A DNA stretch of 64,000 bases from Perognathus longimembris pacificus (lineage: Eukaryota > Chordata > Mammalia > Rodentia > Heteromyidae). Made by a program: the position numbers and the translations under genes. Every line of letters starts with the position of its first letter. The first letter of the stretch is position 1. Below the pieces are notes generated by a model. It did no database searches, was not told where the DNA came from, and saw only the letters and a program-made list of their open reading frames with translations. The stretch lies in the NCBI RefSeq assembly GCF_023159225.1, contig NC_063180.1, forward strand, positions 5,825,297-5,889,296, written 5' to 3'. This document shows positions 1 through 11,500 of the stretch, in pieces.

Positions 1-360
1 CCAGCAGATGGGGCACAGCAACCTGTAACTGGTGCAAGATTGGAAGAACACTTAAGCTAGTGTGGGGTGGCCCCACACGGTGTGGAGGTGCCTTGTTATT
101 TATGCTTCACTTTACTGTTTTAAGAAATGGAGGTAAAAATTCAAATGAAATTGATCATTTCAAAGTGCAATTCAGTGACTATTCACAAGGTCATGCCACT
201 CAAGGCCATCAAGTGCCAAGGAAATTTAGGCTTGTCAGCCATTTCTCCCTGTTTCTCCTCCCCTTGGTCCTTGACCCTGACCAACCTGAATTCTGCCTAT
301 GTGTGGGGCTGTCTGTCTGCAGTATACAGATGGGGTCTGCCTTTCAGGCTGTCTTTCCTG
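1..360. other. Intergenic sequence left of the L1
   Basis: High-complexity sequence with no recognisable gene or repeat. It is the left flank of the L1 insertion and continues in register on the far side of the element at 7691. Confidence 0.5.
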
Positions 361-375
361 GGGTCTGATGTTCTT
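361..375. repeat. L1 target-site duplication, left copy
   Basis: The 15-mer gggtctgatgttctt occurs here and again, identical, at 7676-7690. The two copies bracket the L1 exactly, with the poly(T), the rc of the L1 poly(A), starting directly after this copy. This is the standard footprint of target-primed reverse transcription. Confidence 0.93.
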
Positions 376-779
376 TTTTTTGTAATTTATTTATTAATTA
401 AACAAAATTTTTTGACAAAGTATTGTGCAAAAAGGGTACAGTTACATAGTAGGGCAGTGTGTACATTTCTTGTGATATCTTACACCCTGTTTTTCTTTCC
501 CTTCCCTAGGTCAGGTAGACATATATACAATAAACAATGTACCAAGAACATATATAGTAGCCACGTGGTCTACACCAAAGAAAATTTGCCTAGGGCTTTA
601 AATGTAATGTCGTACGTACATACATAGCTTTTGAGCTATTGTGATCCACTGAGAGGTCAATTTTTGAATTTTATGTGTTGAGTAGTTGTTTGGTTTTAGG
701 TACATAATGTTGGGTCACTGACCCAATCCTGTAGGAAATACCATTTGAAAAGCAGTTTTTGGTTTCACAGACCTGGTCT

Positions 780-3700
780 CTACTGTCTCTTTGTCACCCC
801 ATCATAACAGTCATATATCAAGGAGATCATGCCCCTTTGTTTTCTGTGTTCTAGGCTTGTCTCGCTCAACAGTATTTGTTCAAGTTCTGACCATTTCCCT
901 GTGAATACCAATATTTCACCATTCCTAATCGCTATGTAGTATTCCATTGTGTATAAGTACCATATTTTTTGGATCCATTCATCTGTGGAGGGGCATCTGG
1001 GTTGATTCCAAATTTTGGCTATTGTGAATTGTGCAGCAATAAACATGGAAGTGCAAATGTCTTTTTGATATCTTGGGATCTGCTGTTCAGGATAGATGCC
1101 TAGGAGTGGTATGGCTGGGTCATAGGTAGGTCTATATTGAGCTTTTTGAGAAACCTCCATACTGTTCTCCAAAGTGGTTGTACTAATTTGCACTCCCACC
1201 AACAATGGAGAAGGGTTCCTCTTTCCCCACACCCCCTCCAGCATTTGTTGTTGCCTGAGTTCAGAGTATAGGCCATTCTAACTGGAGTGAGGTGGTATCT
1301 CAGGGTTGTTTTTATTTGCATTTCCTTTACTACCAGGGATGTTGAGCATTTCCTCATGTTTCATTGCCATTTTTATCTCTTCTCTTGTGAAGTCTCTCTT
1401 TAGCTCCTTTGCCCATTTCCTAATTGGTTTACTGGATTTGGAGGGGCTTAGTGTTTTGAGTTCTCTGTAGATGACAGATATCAGGCCTTTGTCTGTTGCT
1501 GTGCTGGTAAAGATCCTTTCCCATATGGTTGGCTGTCTTTCTCTTTTGGTGGCTATGTCCTTAGCTGTGCAGAAACTTTTTAATTTGTAGTAGTCCCATT
1601 TGTCTAGTCTCTCCCCTATTTGTTGTGCCCCCTGGGACTCTATTCAGGAAGTTCCTTCCTGTGCCTATAAGTTCTAGCGTCATTCTTACTCTGTCCTTCA
1701 GTAGTTTCAAGGGTTCAGGTCTGATATTGAGGTCCTTGATCCATTTTGAGTTGATCTTGGTGCATGATGATAGGCTTGGGTCTACTTTGAGTTTTCTGCA
1801 TATAGCTGCCCAGTTCTCCCAGCACCAGTAGTTGAAGAGGCTCTGTTTATTCCATTGTATGTCTTTAGCTCCTTTGTCGAATATCAGCTGACTGTAATAT
1901 TGCGGATTAATTTCTGGGTCTTCAATTCTAATCCATTGGTCTTCTGGTCTGTTTTTATACCAATACCAGGCTGTTTTTGTTATGATGGCCCTGTAGTAGA
2001 GCTTGAAGTCTGGTATTGTGATACCTCTTACACTGCTTTTTTTGCCTAGAATTGCTTTGGCTATTCTAGGTCTTTTGCTGTTCCATATGAATTTATGGAT
2101 TGCTTTCTCTATTTCAGTGAAGAATGTAACTGAGATGTAACTGGGATTGCATTGAATTTGTATAACAGTTTGGGCAATATGGCCATTTTCACTATATTGA
2201 TTCTGCCTACCCATGAGCATGGGAGGTCTTTCCATCTCCTGTGTCTTCTTTGATTTCCCTTATTAGATTTTTATAGTTCTCATTAAATAGGTTCGTCACG
2301 TCCTTGGTTAAGTTGATCCCTAGGTACTTTATTCTTTTTTTGTCTACTGTAAATGGAATTGTTTCCATAATTTCCTTTTCTGCTTGTACATTGCTGGTGT
2401 ACAGGAAAGCTGCTGACTTTTGTGGATTGATTTTGTATCCTGCTACTTTGCCAAAATGGTTTATTAGGTGTAGGAGTTTGAGGACTGAGTTTTTTGGGTC
2501 CTTCAGATATAAGATCATGTTGTCTGTGAATAGGGATAGCTTGATTTCTTCCTTGCCGATGTGGATCCCTTTGATGTCCTCTTCTTGCCTTATTGCTATG
2601 GCTAGGGATTCCAGCACTATGTTGAACAGAAGTGGGGAGAGTGGGCATCCATGTCTTGTTCCTGAGTTTAGGGGGAATGATTTAAATTTCTCTCCATTTA
2701 ATATGATGTTAGCAGTTGGTCTGTTGTATATGGCTTTTATTGTTTTGAGGAATGTTCCATTTATTCCTGTTCTCTCCAGAGCTTTTAATAAGTATGAATG
2801 TTGTATTTTGTCAAAGGCTTTTTGGGCATCGACTGAGATAACACTGTGGTTCTTGATTTTAGTTCTGTTTATGTGGTGAATTACAATGATTGATTTACGG
2901 ATATTGAACCATCCTTGTGACTGTGGGATGAAGCCTACTTGGTCATGATGTATAATTTTCTTGATCAGTTTCTGGATCCTGTTAGCTAATATTTTATTGA
3001 GGAGCTTTGCGTCTGTGTTCATTAGTGATATTGGTCTGTAGTTCTCTTTTTTTGTTGGGTCTTTGCCTGGTTTGGGAATGAATATGATATTAGCTTCGTA
3101 GAATGAGTTTGGGATTTCTCCCTCTGTTTCTATTTCACGGAAGAGTTTGAGGAGTATTGGTATTAGCTCCTCACTAAAGGTTTTATAGAATTCATTGGTG
3201 AATCCATCTGGGCCTGGGCTTTTCTTTGTTGGGAGGTTCTTGATTACCCCCTGTATCTCGCTGTAAGTTATTGGTTTATTTAGTTGATTTATTTCTTCTT
3301 GGTTCAGTTTGGGCAGTTTGTACTTCTCTAAGAATTGATCCATTTCTGTAAAATTGTTTTTTGCTGAGTAGACGTTCTGGAAATAGCTCCTTATGATTGT
3401 TTGAATATCGTGTGTACTTGTTGTAATTTTTCCGGTGGAGTCCCTGATTTTACGTATATGAGTCTCTTCTTTTTTTTGTAAGTCTTGCGAGGAGTCTGTT
3501 GATTTTATTTATTTTCTCAAAGAACCAGCTTTTAGTCTTATTTATTTGTTGAATGGTCTTTCTATTTTCAATCAGATTTATCTCTTCTTTAATCTTTGTG
3601 ATCTCTTCCTAGTCATTTTAGATTCGATCATTTCTTGTTTCTCCAGTTGTTTTAGTTTCATCGTGAGGTTATTCACCTGCTCTGCTTCCATTCTTTTAAT

Positions 3701-4588
3701 GTGAGTGCTGAGGGTGATGATCTTGCCCCTCAGAACTGCCTTAGCTGTATCCCATAGGTTTCTTTGTGATGTATTTTCATTGTCACTGTGGCTTATGAAT
3801 TCATTAATTTCATCTTTAATTTGGTCTGTGGCCCAAGTGTTGGATATCAGTGTGGGGTTTAGCTTCCAAGAATGTGTATAGCCTCTGTGGTAACCGTTGT
3901 TATTGAGGGTTACCTTTAATCCACTGTGGTCAGATATAATACATGGGATGACGTCAATACTTTTGTATTTGCTGAGGTTCTTTGTGTGGGCTATGACATG
4001 GTCTATTTTGGAGTATGATCCATGGGCTGCTGAGAAGAAGGTGTATTGGGTCTCTGTAGGGTGAAAGATTCTGTATAGATCTGTCAGATCCATTTGGGAT
4101 ATGGTGTTACTTAGGTCCTCAGCTCCCTTGCTAATCCTCTGGGTGTTGGATCTGTCTCTTGGAAAGAGTGGGGTATTAAAGTCACCCACTATGATTGTGT
4201 TTCTGTCTATCTTGTTCTGTAGTTCTGTAAGAATTTGCTTGACATATGTAGGGCCTCTTTTGTTCAGTGAGTATACATTTATCACCATGATGTCTTGATT
4301 CTGGATTTTTCCTTGTATTAAAATGTAGTGTCCTTCTTTGTCTTTTTGAGTTGATTTTAATGAGAAATCCAGCTTGTCTGAGATCAGGATGGCTACACCT
4401 GCCATTTTGGTAGGTGTGTTTGCTTGGAAGATCTTGCTCCATCCTTTCATTCGGAGCCTGTTTTTATCCCTTGCTGTAAAGTGGGTCTCTTGTAGACAGC
4501 AGATGGCAACTTTTTGTTTGCGGATCCATTCTGCCAGTCTGCTCCTCTTTATCGGAGAGTTTGATCCATTTATATTTAAAGAGATCAA
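780..4588 (-). pseudogene. L1 ORF2 (endonuclease-reverse transcriptase), broken
   Basis: Open segments run 4588-3578 (endonuclease), 3343-2207 (reverse transcriptase), 2235-1561 and 1357-780 in two overlapping frames (C-terminal part). The APE-type endonuclease is well kept: LNINGSN, QETH, the GDFNT motif, SKIDHVI and SDH are all visible. The RT domain carries [14 protein letters not shown] and the [14 protein letters not shown] block, but the catalytic box reads FTDN where the L1 family has FADD, so the second metal-binding Asp is lost. The C-terminal part keeps the [12 protein letters not shown] and MEYY landmarks. No in-frame ATG precedes LISLNING; the nearest upstream in-frame codons follow a TAA. 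Confidence 0.92.
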
Positions 4589-5783
4589 GGATAAGGGTGT
4601 TTATTCTCCTTCCATTTTCTTATTGGGCTGTTTTTCCTCTTTTTTTTTTTTTCCTTGTCTTTAGTGAGCTGCTCTTTCTGTTGGGCTCTGGCTATTGTAG
4701 TTTCTTTCTGTTTCTGTGTGTCCTGTACAATTTCTGTTGGGTGGGATTCCCCTCTTAGAATTTGCTGTAGGGCTGGTTGTTTATTCACATACTCCTTTAG
4801 ATCCTCTTTGCTATGGAAAGATCTGTTTTTTATCTCGAATATGAACTCCAGCTTTGCTGGATATTTTATTCTAGTTTGGCAATTGTTGGCCTGTAGGACT
4901 TGGATGGTGTTTGTCCACTCTCTTCGTGCGTGGTAGGTTTGTGTGGAGAGGTCTGCTGTTATTCGGATCCTCTTCCCATTGTAATAAATTTCTTTCTTCA
5001 CTTTGGCTGCATTCAAAATTTCCTCTTTATTCTTGAGATCTGAAGTCTTAAATATTATGTGCCTTGGCTTGGATTTTCTAGGATCTGGTCTGCCAGGTGT
5101 CCTATAGACTTCGGTTACCTGGAATGGGTCCCTTGTGAGATTGGGGAAGTTTTCTGGAATAACTTTATTGAAAATATGTTGAAGCCCTCTGCTCTGGTAT
5201 TTGGCTCCTTCTTCTATTCCAGTTATGCACAGATTATATCTCTTGTCTTTGTCCACTAGCTCCTGGATTAGTCTGCCCTGGAGCACTACTGTTTTTTGGA
5301 GTGTGATAATTTTCTGGTTCTTATCGGCTGCATCATCATCCAAGAGAGAGATTCTGGCTTCAATATGGTCAATTCTTTGTGCTGTGGATTCAAGTGTGGA
5401 GTCTATGGATGTCAGGGAGCTATTTATGGTTGCCAGATCAGCTCTGATTGTGGAAATTTCTTCCTTTAAATAGTTGTATTTTAAATCTATTTTTTCATGC
5501 ATTTCACTTCTCAGGATGTTAAGATCTTCTTTAACGGAGGTTTGCATTGTATCCATTTTTGCTTCCATTTCATTCTTGGCTTCCTGGATGTCCTAGAGAC
5601 TTGCACTCTAAACTCCTGGAATTGTTTTCTAATTTTATTTCTGAGGCTTTCCTTCATTTCTGTTAACATAGCCTCAGTTGTTTTTTTATTCTCCATCTCC
5701 TCTTCAGTTGTGCTGCTTTTTGGGGCTGGCCAGTTGGCTTGCCCTTTGATGAAATTTGTTATATTTCTTTGTGATTTGTGCAT
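4585..5783 (-). pseudogene. L1 ORF1 (RNA-binding chaperone), frameshifted
   Basis: The main 327-codon frame (5568-4585) holds a coiled-coil stretch rich in heptads (around residues 1-110), the RRM (around 115-220, with RDPFQVTEVYRTPG) and the C-terminal domain (ADLS and ARREW motifs). The N-terminal part, starting MHKSQRN, lies in another frame (5783-5511). The two frames cross near 5570-5600, so a small indel has split the ORF. ORF1 proteins of this family trimerise and package L1 RNA. The stop lies right against the start of the ORF2 frame. Confidence 0.88.
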
Positions 5784-6158
5784 CTGGAGATCTGTGGGTG
5801 GCTTCCCTGGTTTGGCTTTGTGCTGGTTCCCGCTGGTCCGTCAGTGGGAGACTTGTTTGTGTCCTGGCTCTGGGTTTGAGTTTGGCTGTTGAACCTTACT
5901 GCCCAATGGGTGAGCGTGACCGTCTTGGTTGTTGCTGAGGTGGTCACCCTCACTGCACTTCGGGGTGGGTAGGTTCTGTGTCCTGCCGCTGTGTTGTGCT
6001 GACCCTAGCATGCCCCTGGTGGGGGTTTGCTGGTCGCTGATTCAGTGTGGTGTGGAGGCTTTTCTCTTCTTTGGTTCTTTTTTCCACTTGGTATCTTGGT
6101 CAGAGGAGCTCACCTTTCAGGCGGTTCGCCCTCCTGTGTGGATTGCTCCGGGGCTGGT

Positions 6159-6317
6159 GTTGTTGAGGGGCGGCCCACCCACTTGTGCAAGATGCGCCAA
6201 ACTGAGTGGGTGCTGCCACTGTGGGGCTCTGCCCTCCTGCGAGGGTGCGCCTATCCGAGCGGGAGCTGCCACTGGGGGGCCTTGCCCACCTGTGCAGGGT
6301 ATGCCTACCAGAGCTAG
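6159..6317. repeat. About three 53-bp tandem units in the L1 5' UTR
   Basis: The motif gctgccactg begins at 6212 and again at 6265, each followed by a ggggc...tgccc(t/a)cc...tgcg/tgcaggg pattern. A weaker unit precedes from about 6159. The units are clearly diverged. Monomer-type promoter repeats are known in mouse L1, but those are longer. Confidence 0.5.
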
Positions 6318-6516
6318 CCCCGGGTTGTTGGGGTGTGCTTGTGCCCTCCCACGAGTTTGCTGTTGGGGGGCGGTATGTGTGGGCTCCAGTGGTATCAAGT
6401 GTCCGGGCGCGGGTTGGTGCCCTCAGACTGCGTCTCCGCTGCGAGAGGGGCGTGTGATCAGGCCCTGGTGTCCCTGCTGGGCTGGTATTGCCCACCAGCA
6501 CGCCTGTGACTTTTGT

Positions 6517-6838
6517 TGTACCTACACTATCTCTGTAATCTTATCTGAGTATATTGGAAACCGTGTATACTGGTATCGGAAGTAGGAAATTGAAAGGGAA
6601 TACCAAATTTGAGAGACACAGGGTAAAAAAAGACAAACAACTACAAAAGCAATATTTGCAAAACTGTTTGGTGTAAGTGAACTGAACACCTCCCGGGGGG
6701 GGAGGGAAAGGGGGAGGAGTGAAGGGGGTATGAGGGACAAGGTAACAAACAGTACAAGAAATGTATCCAATGCCTAACCTATGAAACTGTAACCTCTCTG
6801 TACATCAGTTTGATAATAAAAAATTGAAAAAAAAAAAG
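6517..6838 (+). mobile_element. Nested, 5'-truncated L1 3' end
   Basis: A plus-strand 3' UTR fragment with a G-rich tract, the block acaagaaatgta and a terminal poly(A) at about 6823-6838. It matches, in opposite orientation, the 3' UTR of the host L1 (rc of 376-600), but with many differences, so it comes from another subfamily. It sits inside the host L1 5' UTR. I found no convincing target-site duplication, and the left edge is approximate. Confidence 0.7.
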
Positions 6839-7675
6839 TCTGCCGAGTCCCAGGCGCCTCAGGTGGGGCTTCCAATGCCTACCGGTCCCTGGTCCCCTGT
6901 TGGGAAGGGGACGGGGCCGGTGCAGCGGGTTTAGGCTCCTCTGCTGCCTTGGCGCTGCTCTGCCTCTGCTAGCTCCTGTGTCCTCCCAGAGTCTGAAGGG
7001 ATCTTTTGCCACCTGATTTGGGGGTTCTTTGTTCCCTCAGGGTGGGGAGGGTGAGGGAGGGAGCTCTAGCTTCTTTGTAGGGTTTGGTTCTCTGATAGCT
7101 GGTCTCCCATTGGGAGGGGGTAATGGGGAACTTACTGGTCCTGGATTGTGTGTGTGTCCCGCGCTGCTGTTGGCCCTTGGTGGTGGGGTGCTGGGGTGTG
7201 GCGATCAGTCGTTTGGTGGTGGCGGCCCCGGCTCTCCCCTTCTGTACCACCCGGTTCCCCCGTCCCTCGTGTCCGATCCCGGCCATGCGGTCCCGCACCT
7301 CTGGTAGCCGCCATCTGTCTGGATCGGTCTGCACACCCCCTGGGGTCCGTGGAGTCCTGCTGTCTGGACTCTGTGCTCCTGGCGTGACTTTTCAGCAGTT
7401 GGTTTGTTGGCGCCGGGTCCCCTTTCCCAGGCTGGCCCTGTTTGGGCCAGGGTCGGCGGGTAGGGGGAGGGTACTCCGCAGATTTTCCGGCTCCGTGCAG
7501 GTTATAGGCTCTTCTTTTTTTGTTCTTTTTCATTTCCTGCATTTCTCTATTGCTTCTGGCTGCTTGTTTTGCTGGGTTCTTGATGGGGTGTTGGGTGCAG
7601 GAGTTCCCAGCTCGCTATTCAGTTGGAGCGAGTTGGGGTGCCTCCCTTCTGTGGTGGCTCCATCTTCCTCTCTCC

Positions 7676-7690
7676 GGGTCTGATGTTCTT
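7676..7690. repeat. L1 target-site duplication, right copy
   Basis: Identical to 361-375. It marks the 5' end of the L1 and shows that the element was not 5' truncated on insertion. Confidence 0.93.
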
Positions 7691-8394
7691 GAGATTCACC
7701 CATGTTGTACATATACTGGACTTGGTTCTTTTGCATGCATACAATTCCAGTGGGCAGACAGCACCCAGGCAAATCAAGAACCATCATGAGGTGACAATAA
7801 AAATGAGGGGATTTAATTCAGGCAGATTTCTCCAGCTGTGTGAAGTGTTCAGATTACAGAGAAGTGTTCCCCTGGTGCGTTCACTTCTTACATGCCTTGT
7901 TTGTATCAGGAAGCATCCCGGGCATAGGAAAGGACTTTTGCTCTCACTGACCATTCTGGAGTTCTTTTACTTTTAGTTCAATACCCACAAAACTTACATT
8001 TCAACCAGCCCCATGGGGCTCTGAAGCCATCTCAGGTGGGAGAGCCACCGTCATCACCTTCGGAGCTGAGTGCCCACAGCCCCCTTTTCACACTTGGACC
8101 CAGACAGAGGACCCGACCCACAAATCTGTACCCAGCACTGCACCCCAGCAGGCTACGCTCAGCTCAGAAATGCTTCCTTGTTTAAAAAATTCTCTGTGTG
8201 GGACGGCTTATATTTTACAATGGTGCTCTGGCTTTCTCTAAAGCCAGAGGGACTGGCAGGCTTTAGGGCACTGCTGTGTGGTATGAACTTGTTCTGTGTG
8301 GTACTGGGAAAGGCCCCCAACTGTTTCTGAGGGTGGCATCAATTTTGTACACACATTCACTGTATGACTTTGCACAGACTACTCAACCAACCTT
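7691..8394. other. Intergenic, no feature recognised
   Basis: Mixed-complexity sequence. I see no coding frame with gene character and no repeat I can name. Confidence 0.4.
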
Positions 8395-8669
8395 CCTCCC
8401 TCCCATCTCCCTCTTTGCTTCCCTCCCTCCCTCCCTCCCTCCGTCCCCTCCTGATGCTGGTACTGGGGCTTGAAATCAAGGCCTCTTGCTCTTACTTGGC
8501 TTTGTCTGCTCAAGTCTGGCATTCAACCATTTGAGCCACACCACCACTATTTTTTGCTGGTTAATGGGAGATGAGAGTCTCAGACAGACTTTTATGGCTG
8601 GGCTGCAAGCCTCAGATCTTAGCCTCTTGACTAGCTAGGATTATAGGCATGAGCCACTGGCACCTGGTT
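8395..8669 (-). mobile_element. B1-dID SINE with (CCCT)n tail
   Basis: Read on the minus strand it starts with a B1/7SL-like head (ggctcatgcctataatcc type) and ends with an ID/tRNA-like half (gctcaagtgg..gagtgc type). The polypyrimidine run 8395-8445 is the expanded 3' tail. Confidence 0.8.
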
Positions 8670-9009
8670 ACTTAATCTTACAGAACCCCCATTTCCATGC
8701 CTGCAAAAGCAAACACAAACCCTCAGTGTCCTGAAGAGAATAAAATATTGTTTTCTGCTCCCAAAGGCTGGCAATTGGGGCTCATCCTCCCAGCTGCCTC
8801 CCTCCCAGGCACTGTCTGGTTTGGCCTTCACTGCACCTGCCCAGTCTTGATTCCTGGCTCAGTGGAAAAGAAAGGTCAAAGCTTAGGTAGACCCACAGCA
8901 CCCCCTCCCAGCTGCAGCGCCTCTGCCTCAGGAGCCTGGGTGAAGGACAGGCGTGGACCTGAAGGGGAGATTGTCCTGCCGCTGTCCTCTGAACCTCGAG
9001 GAAGCTGAT

Positions 9010-9300
9010 GACACACCGGAGCGTGGACATTAATGCAATCGTTGGATAATTCAATCACTTTATAGAAGTTGATCTGTCCTTTTTATTACAATTACTGTCG
9101 GCTGGGGTGTTTTGTTCCATCATGGAAAATAAACATCATTTATCATACTTGTAAAGATTAGCCCCCGACAGCTCCTGCTCTTGCTTTGCATAAATGTGTA
9201 TTAATGTCGGCCCTGCCCGCAGTGTGGGGAAAAGTCTATATTTCACAAGACTGATTAGACCCTGTCACCACTGCTTTAAGTAATGTCTTATCATGACGGA
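9010..9300. promoter_or_regulatory. Candidate conserved non-coding element
   Basis: Repeat-free, AT-rich, high-complexity sequence between SINE-rich flanks. It carries several TAAT/ATTA homeodomain-type cores, an octamer-like tttgcataaat and cattaatgcaatc. Function is inference only; the sequence merely has the texture of vertebrate developmental enhancers. Confidence 0.3.
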
Positions 9301-10430
9301 TACTCCCTGCCTGCGAGGGAAGAGGGGGGTGCTCCCTGCGATTTACGGTGGCACTACAATGAAAAACAGGCCGGGGAAGGTGGCATGCTTCCTCTGGGCT
9401 TAAGCCATCCTCTCACCAGAGCTGTGCCTCTTCCCAAAGCCCAGGCCATGCTGTCGAGGCTGCCCTTGGGGGTGCCAGTCCTAGAGCCTCCCAACCTGTC
9501 TCTACTGAGCTGCCTCAGGGGTCTCACCCAGCCCAGGCATGGCTGCCCAAGACCCCACTGAGGATTAGTGTTTCCTCTTCTTGACTCTGAGCAGGGGCTT
9601 TCTTGCCAGTTACCCATCAGGAGTCACTATGGAGAGACTTTCTCCTTCACCTGCTTAGGCAGGGCCCACCAGTCTGGGTGGGTCCCCAGCCTGAGCCTGT
9701 CTCCTAGGCTGCTTCTGTTATTTGTGACCTTCTGTCTATGTACTGGCCTTCCTGTCTTGCACATCCTCCTACCTGCCTGTTACATCATAGACAACTGACC
9801 ACTGCACTCCTGAGACTCCGTCTTTTCTGGAAGGGCAAGCAAAGGGTCTAGAGCACTGATGGTCATTGGGTTTTTAGTCTCCCAGGGACCATTGCCTTCT
9901 CTCTCCCCTTTCTCCCCTCCTCCTGCTTTCTTCTGCTCTCACCATCAGACTTTCTGGGCCCCAACCATGTTGACCTCGGGCCATCTTCTTCCTCCAGCTC
10001 ATCCTGGGCTCTACCCTGGAGGGCCATTTCCTGCATTTCCCACATTTCCCATGTTTCCCAAATGCACCCATCAAACCAGGACCTACCTGCTCAGGGCCCG
10101 CTTCTCTCAGGGCCTTCCTGTACATGACAGGCTCTGCAGGCTCCCAAGTGAGTGGTTTAACTCAGTCGAGCATGCAGAAAACTGCTTTCTCACCCTGAGT
10201 CCTGCCCAGTGTCACAAGTGGCATAAGTCATACCATAACATGTGGCATCATAGCCCTTCTCATGTGACCAGCTCAGCAGTGTTAGTGTGTATCCCCACAG
10301 TATTGTGCTTCTGTGTTTTGGAGAAGGCTGACAGGCAGCCCAAGGGTTGTAGTTGCCCAGGAGGGAGACTCTGGTCACTAGAAGCAAGTTCCAGCTAGAT
10401 AAATTAAAAGTATATGCAACTCAAGGCTCA
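9301..10430. other. Intergenic, no feature recognised
   Basis: GC-moderate unique-looking sequence. The short open frames on both strands have no family features. Confidence 0.4.
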
Positions 10431-10432
10431 GT

Positions 10433-10540
10433 ATTGCTGGGTGAAGTGGCACACACCTGTAATCCCAACACTTTGGGGATTACAAGCAGAAGGATTGAGA
10501 GTTGAAAGCCACCCTGGATTGTGTAGTAAGACCTTGTCAT
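10433..10540 (+). mobile_element. B1-like SINE monomer
   Basis: Recognisable 7SL-derived head: gtggcacacacctgtaatcc, then cagaaggattgagagttgaaagcc, ending in an AT-rich tail with attcatttattcattt. Confidence 0.7.
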
Positions 10541-11364
10541 TCATTTATTCATTTATTTATATTTTTAACCTTTCCATTTGAATCTTTAATTTCTTTTTCT
10601 TTTTTCATTTCCTTCAAGTAGTGGTACAGCTAGGGGAGATGCATGCCCATGACTTCCAGGTGGGTCACCACAAGGCAGAAGTGTAGAGGAAACTGAGTTC
10701 ACAGAACTCAGCTCCACATTGAGAATGTAGCGTGGAAACTTTCTGTGGTGCCTCTGGTTTGTGCTTGGACTGAGATACGTTTGTAATCTCCCTTGGGTTC
10801 CGTAGTTTCTGGAGAACGACAGCATAAAGGAGGTTCCAACCTATGTAACAAGGTTCTAAGAGCATTTCCCCATGGAAGGGTCGGCTCACTCTTAAGGACC
10901 AAGGCAGGGCTGTCTGTCCTGACCACTGGAATCTTAATGCCTGTTACAGCACTTGGCACATCCTAGGCCTTCACTGAATTCCTGCCATGTGAGTGAACTC
11001 CTGAGGAGGAGGGTGCCTTCATGCCACCCTCTCTTCCCCACGCCTGCCCTGCCATCTCCAATTTGTCCCACTGAGTGCCATGTTCTTTTGGCCTCTCAAA
11101 ATGCATCTCATTTAAACTGACTATGCTCTCATTCAGAAATTAATAGGTGTGTGTGCTTTCAAAAACATACAGAATAATACTGACTATAATAAATTACTAA
11201 AATAAAGCCTTCAATCTTGAGTCTCAATGGTAACAAGAATTGGTGTATATCTATATTTTTCCCAGTATCTATTCATTGGCTTAAAAACAAGTAAGACTAG
11301 GATTATCTTGTTCAAATTATATTGGCAACTTAGCTACTTTGCTCAACCACACAAAATTCTATTC

Positions 11365-11368
<4 letters not shown>

Positions 11369-11414
<46 letters not shown>

Positions 11415-11500
11415 ATCTATCTAAAACAGTATTTGGGTTTGAACTCAAGGCCTAGCAAGCTAGGCAAGTGCTCTACCACTTGAGCCACACCCTCAGTCCA
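11369..11500 (-). mobile_element. ID-type SINE fragment with (CT)n tail
   Basis: A (CT)n run of about 42 bp (11369-11410) abuts the antisense of a tRNA-like ID unit (ttgaactcaaggcctagcaagctaggcaagtgctctaccacttgag). The orientation makes the run the SINE 3' tail. A second, more decayed ID-like piece follows at about 11510-11615. Confidence 0.65.

Larger units (their letters stand above)
376..7675 (-). mobile_element. Full-length LINE-1 retrotransposon, inactive
   Basis: A 7.3-kb L1 in minus orientation. Its 3' end (short poly(A), 3' UTR) is at low coordinates and its GC-rich 5' UTR at high coordinates. Order along the element: 5' UTR (7675 to about 5784, with a nested insert), ORF1 (about 5783-4585), ORF2 (about 4588-780) and a 3' UTR of about 400 bp. 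Identical 15-bp target-site duplications flank it. Both ORFs are broken, so it is a dead copy of a once active family. Without the nested 0.3-kb insert it is about 7.0 kb, typical for a rodent L1 with its promoter. Confidence 0.93.
5784..7675 (-). promoter_or_regulatory. L1 5' UTR with internal promoter region
   Basis: GC- and CpG-rich sequence between ORF1 and the 5' target-site duplication. In other L1s this region holds the internal Pol II promoter. It contains short tandem units at 6159-6317 and a foreign L1 3' end at about 6517-6838. Several long frames are open on both strands, but they reflect base composition. Confidence 0.75.

Noticed and set aside
5929..7683. Long plus-strand frames in the L1 5' UTR
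   Set aside because: They are antisense to the element in GC-rich DNA, cross its boundary and have no recognisable domain.
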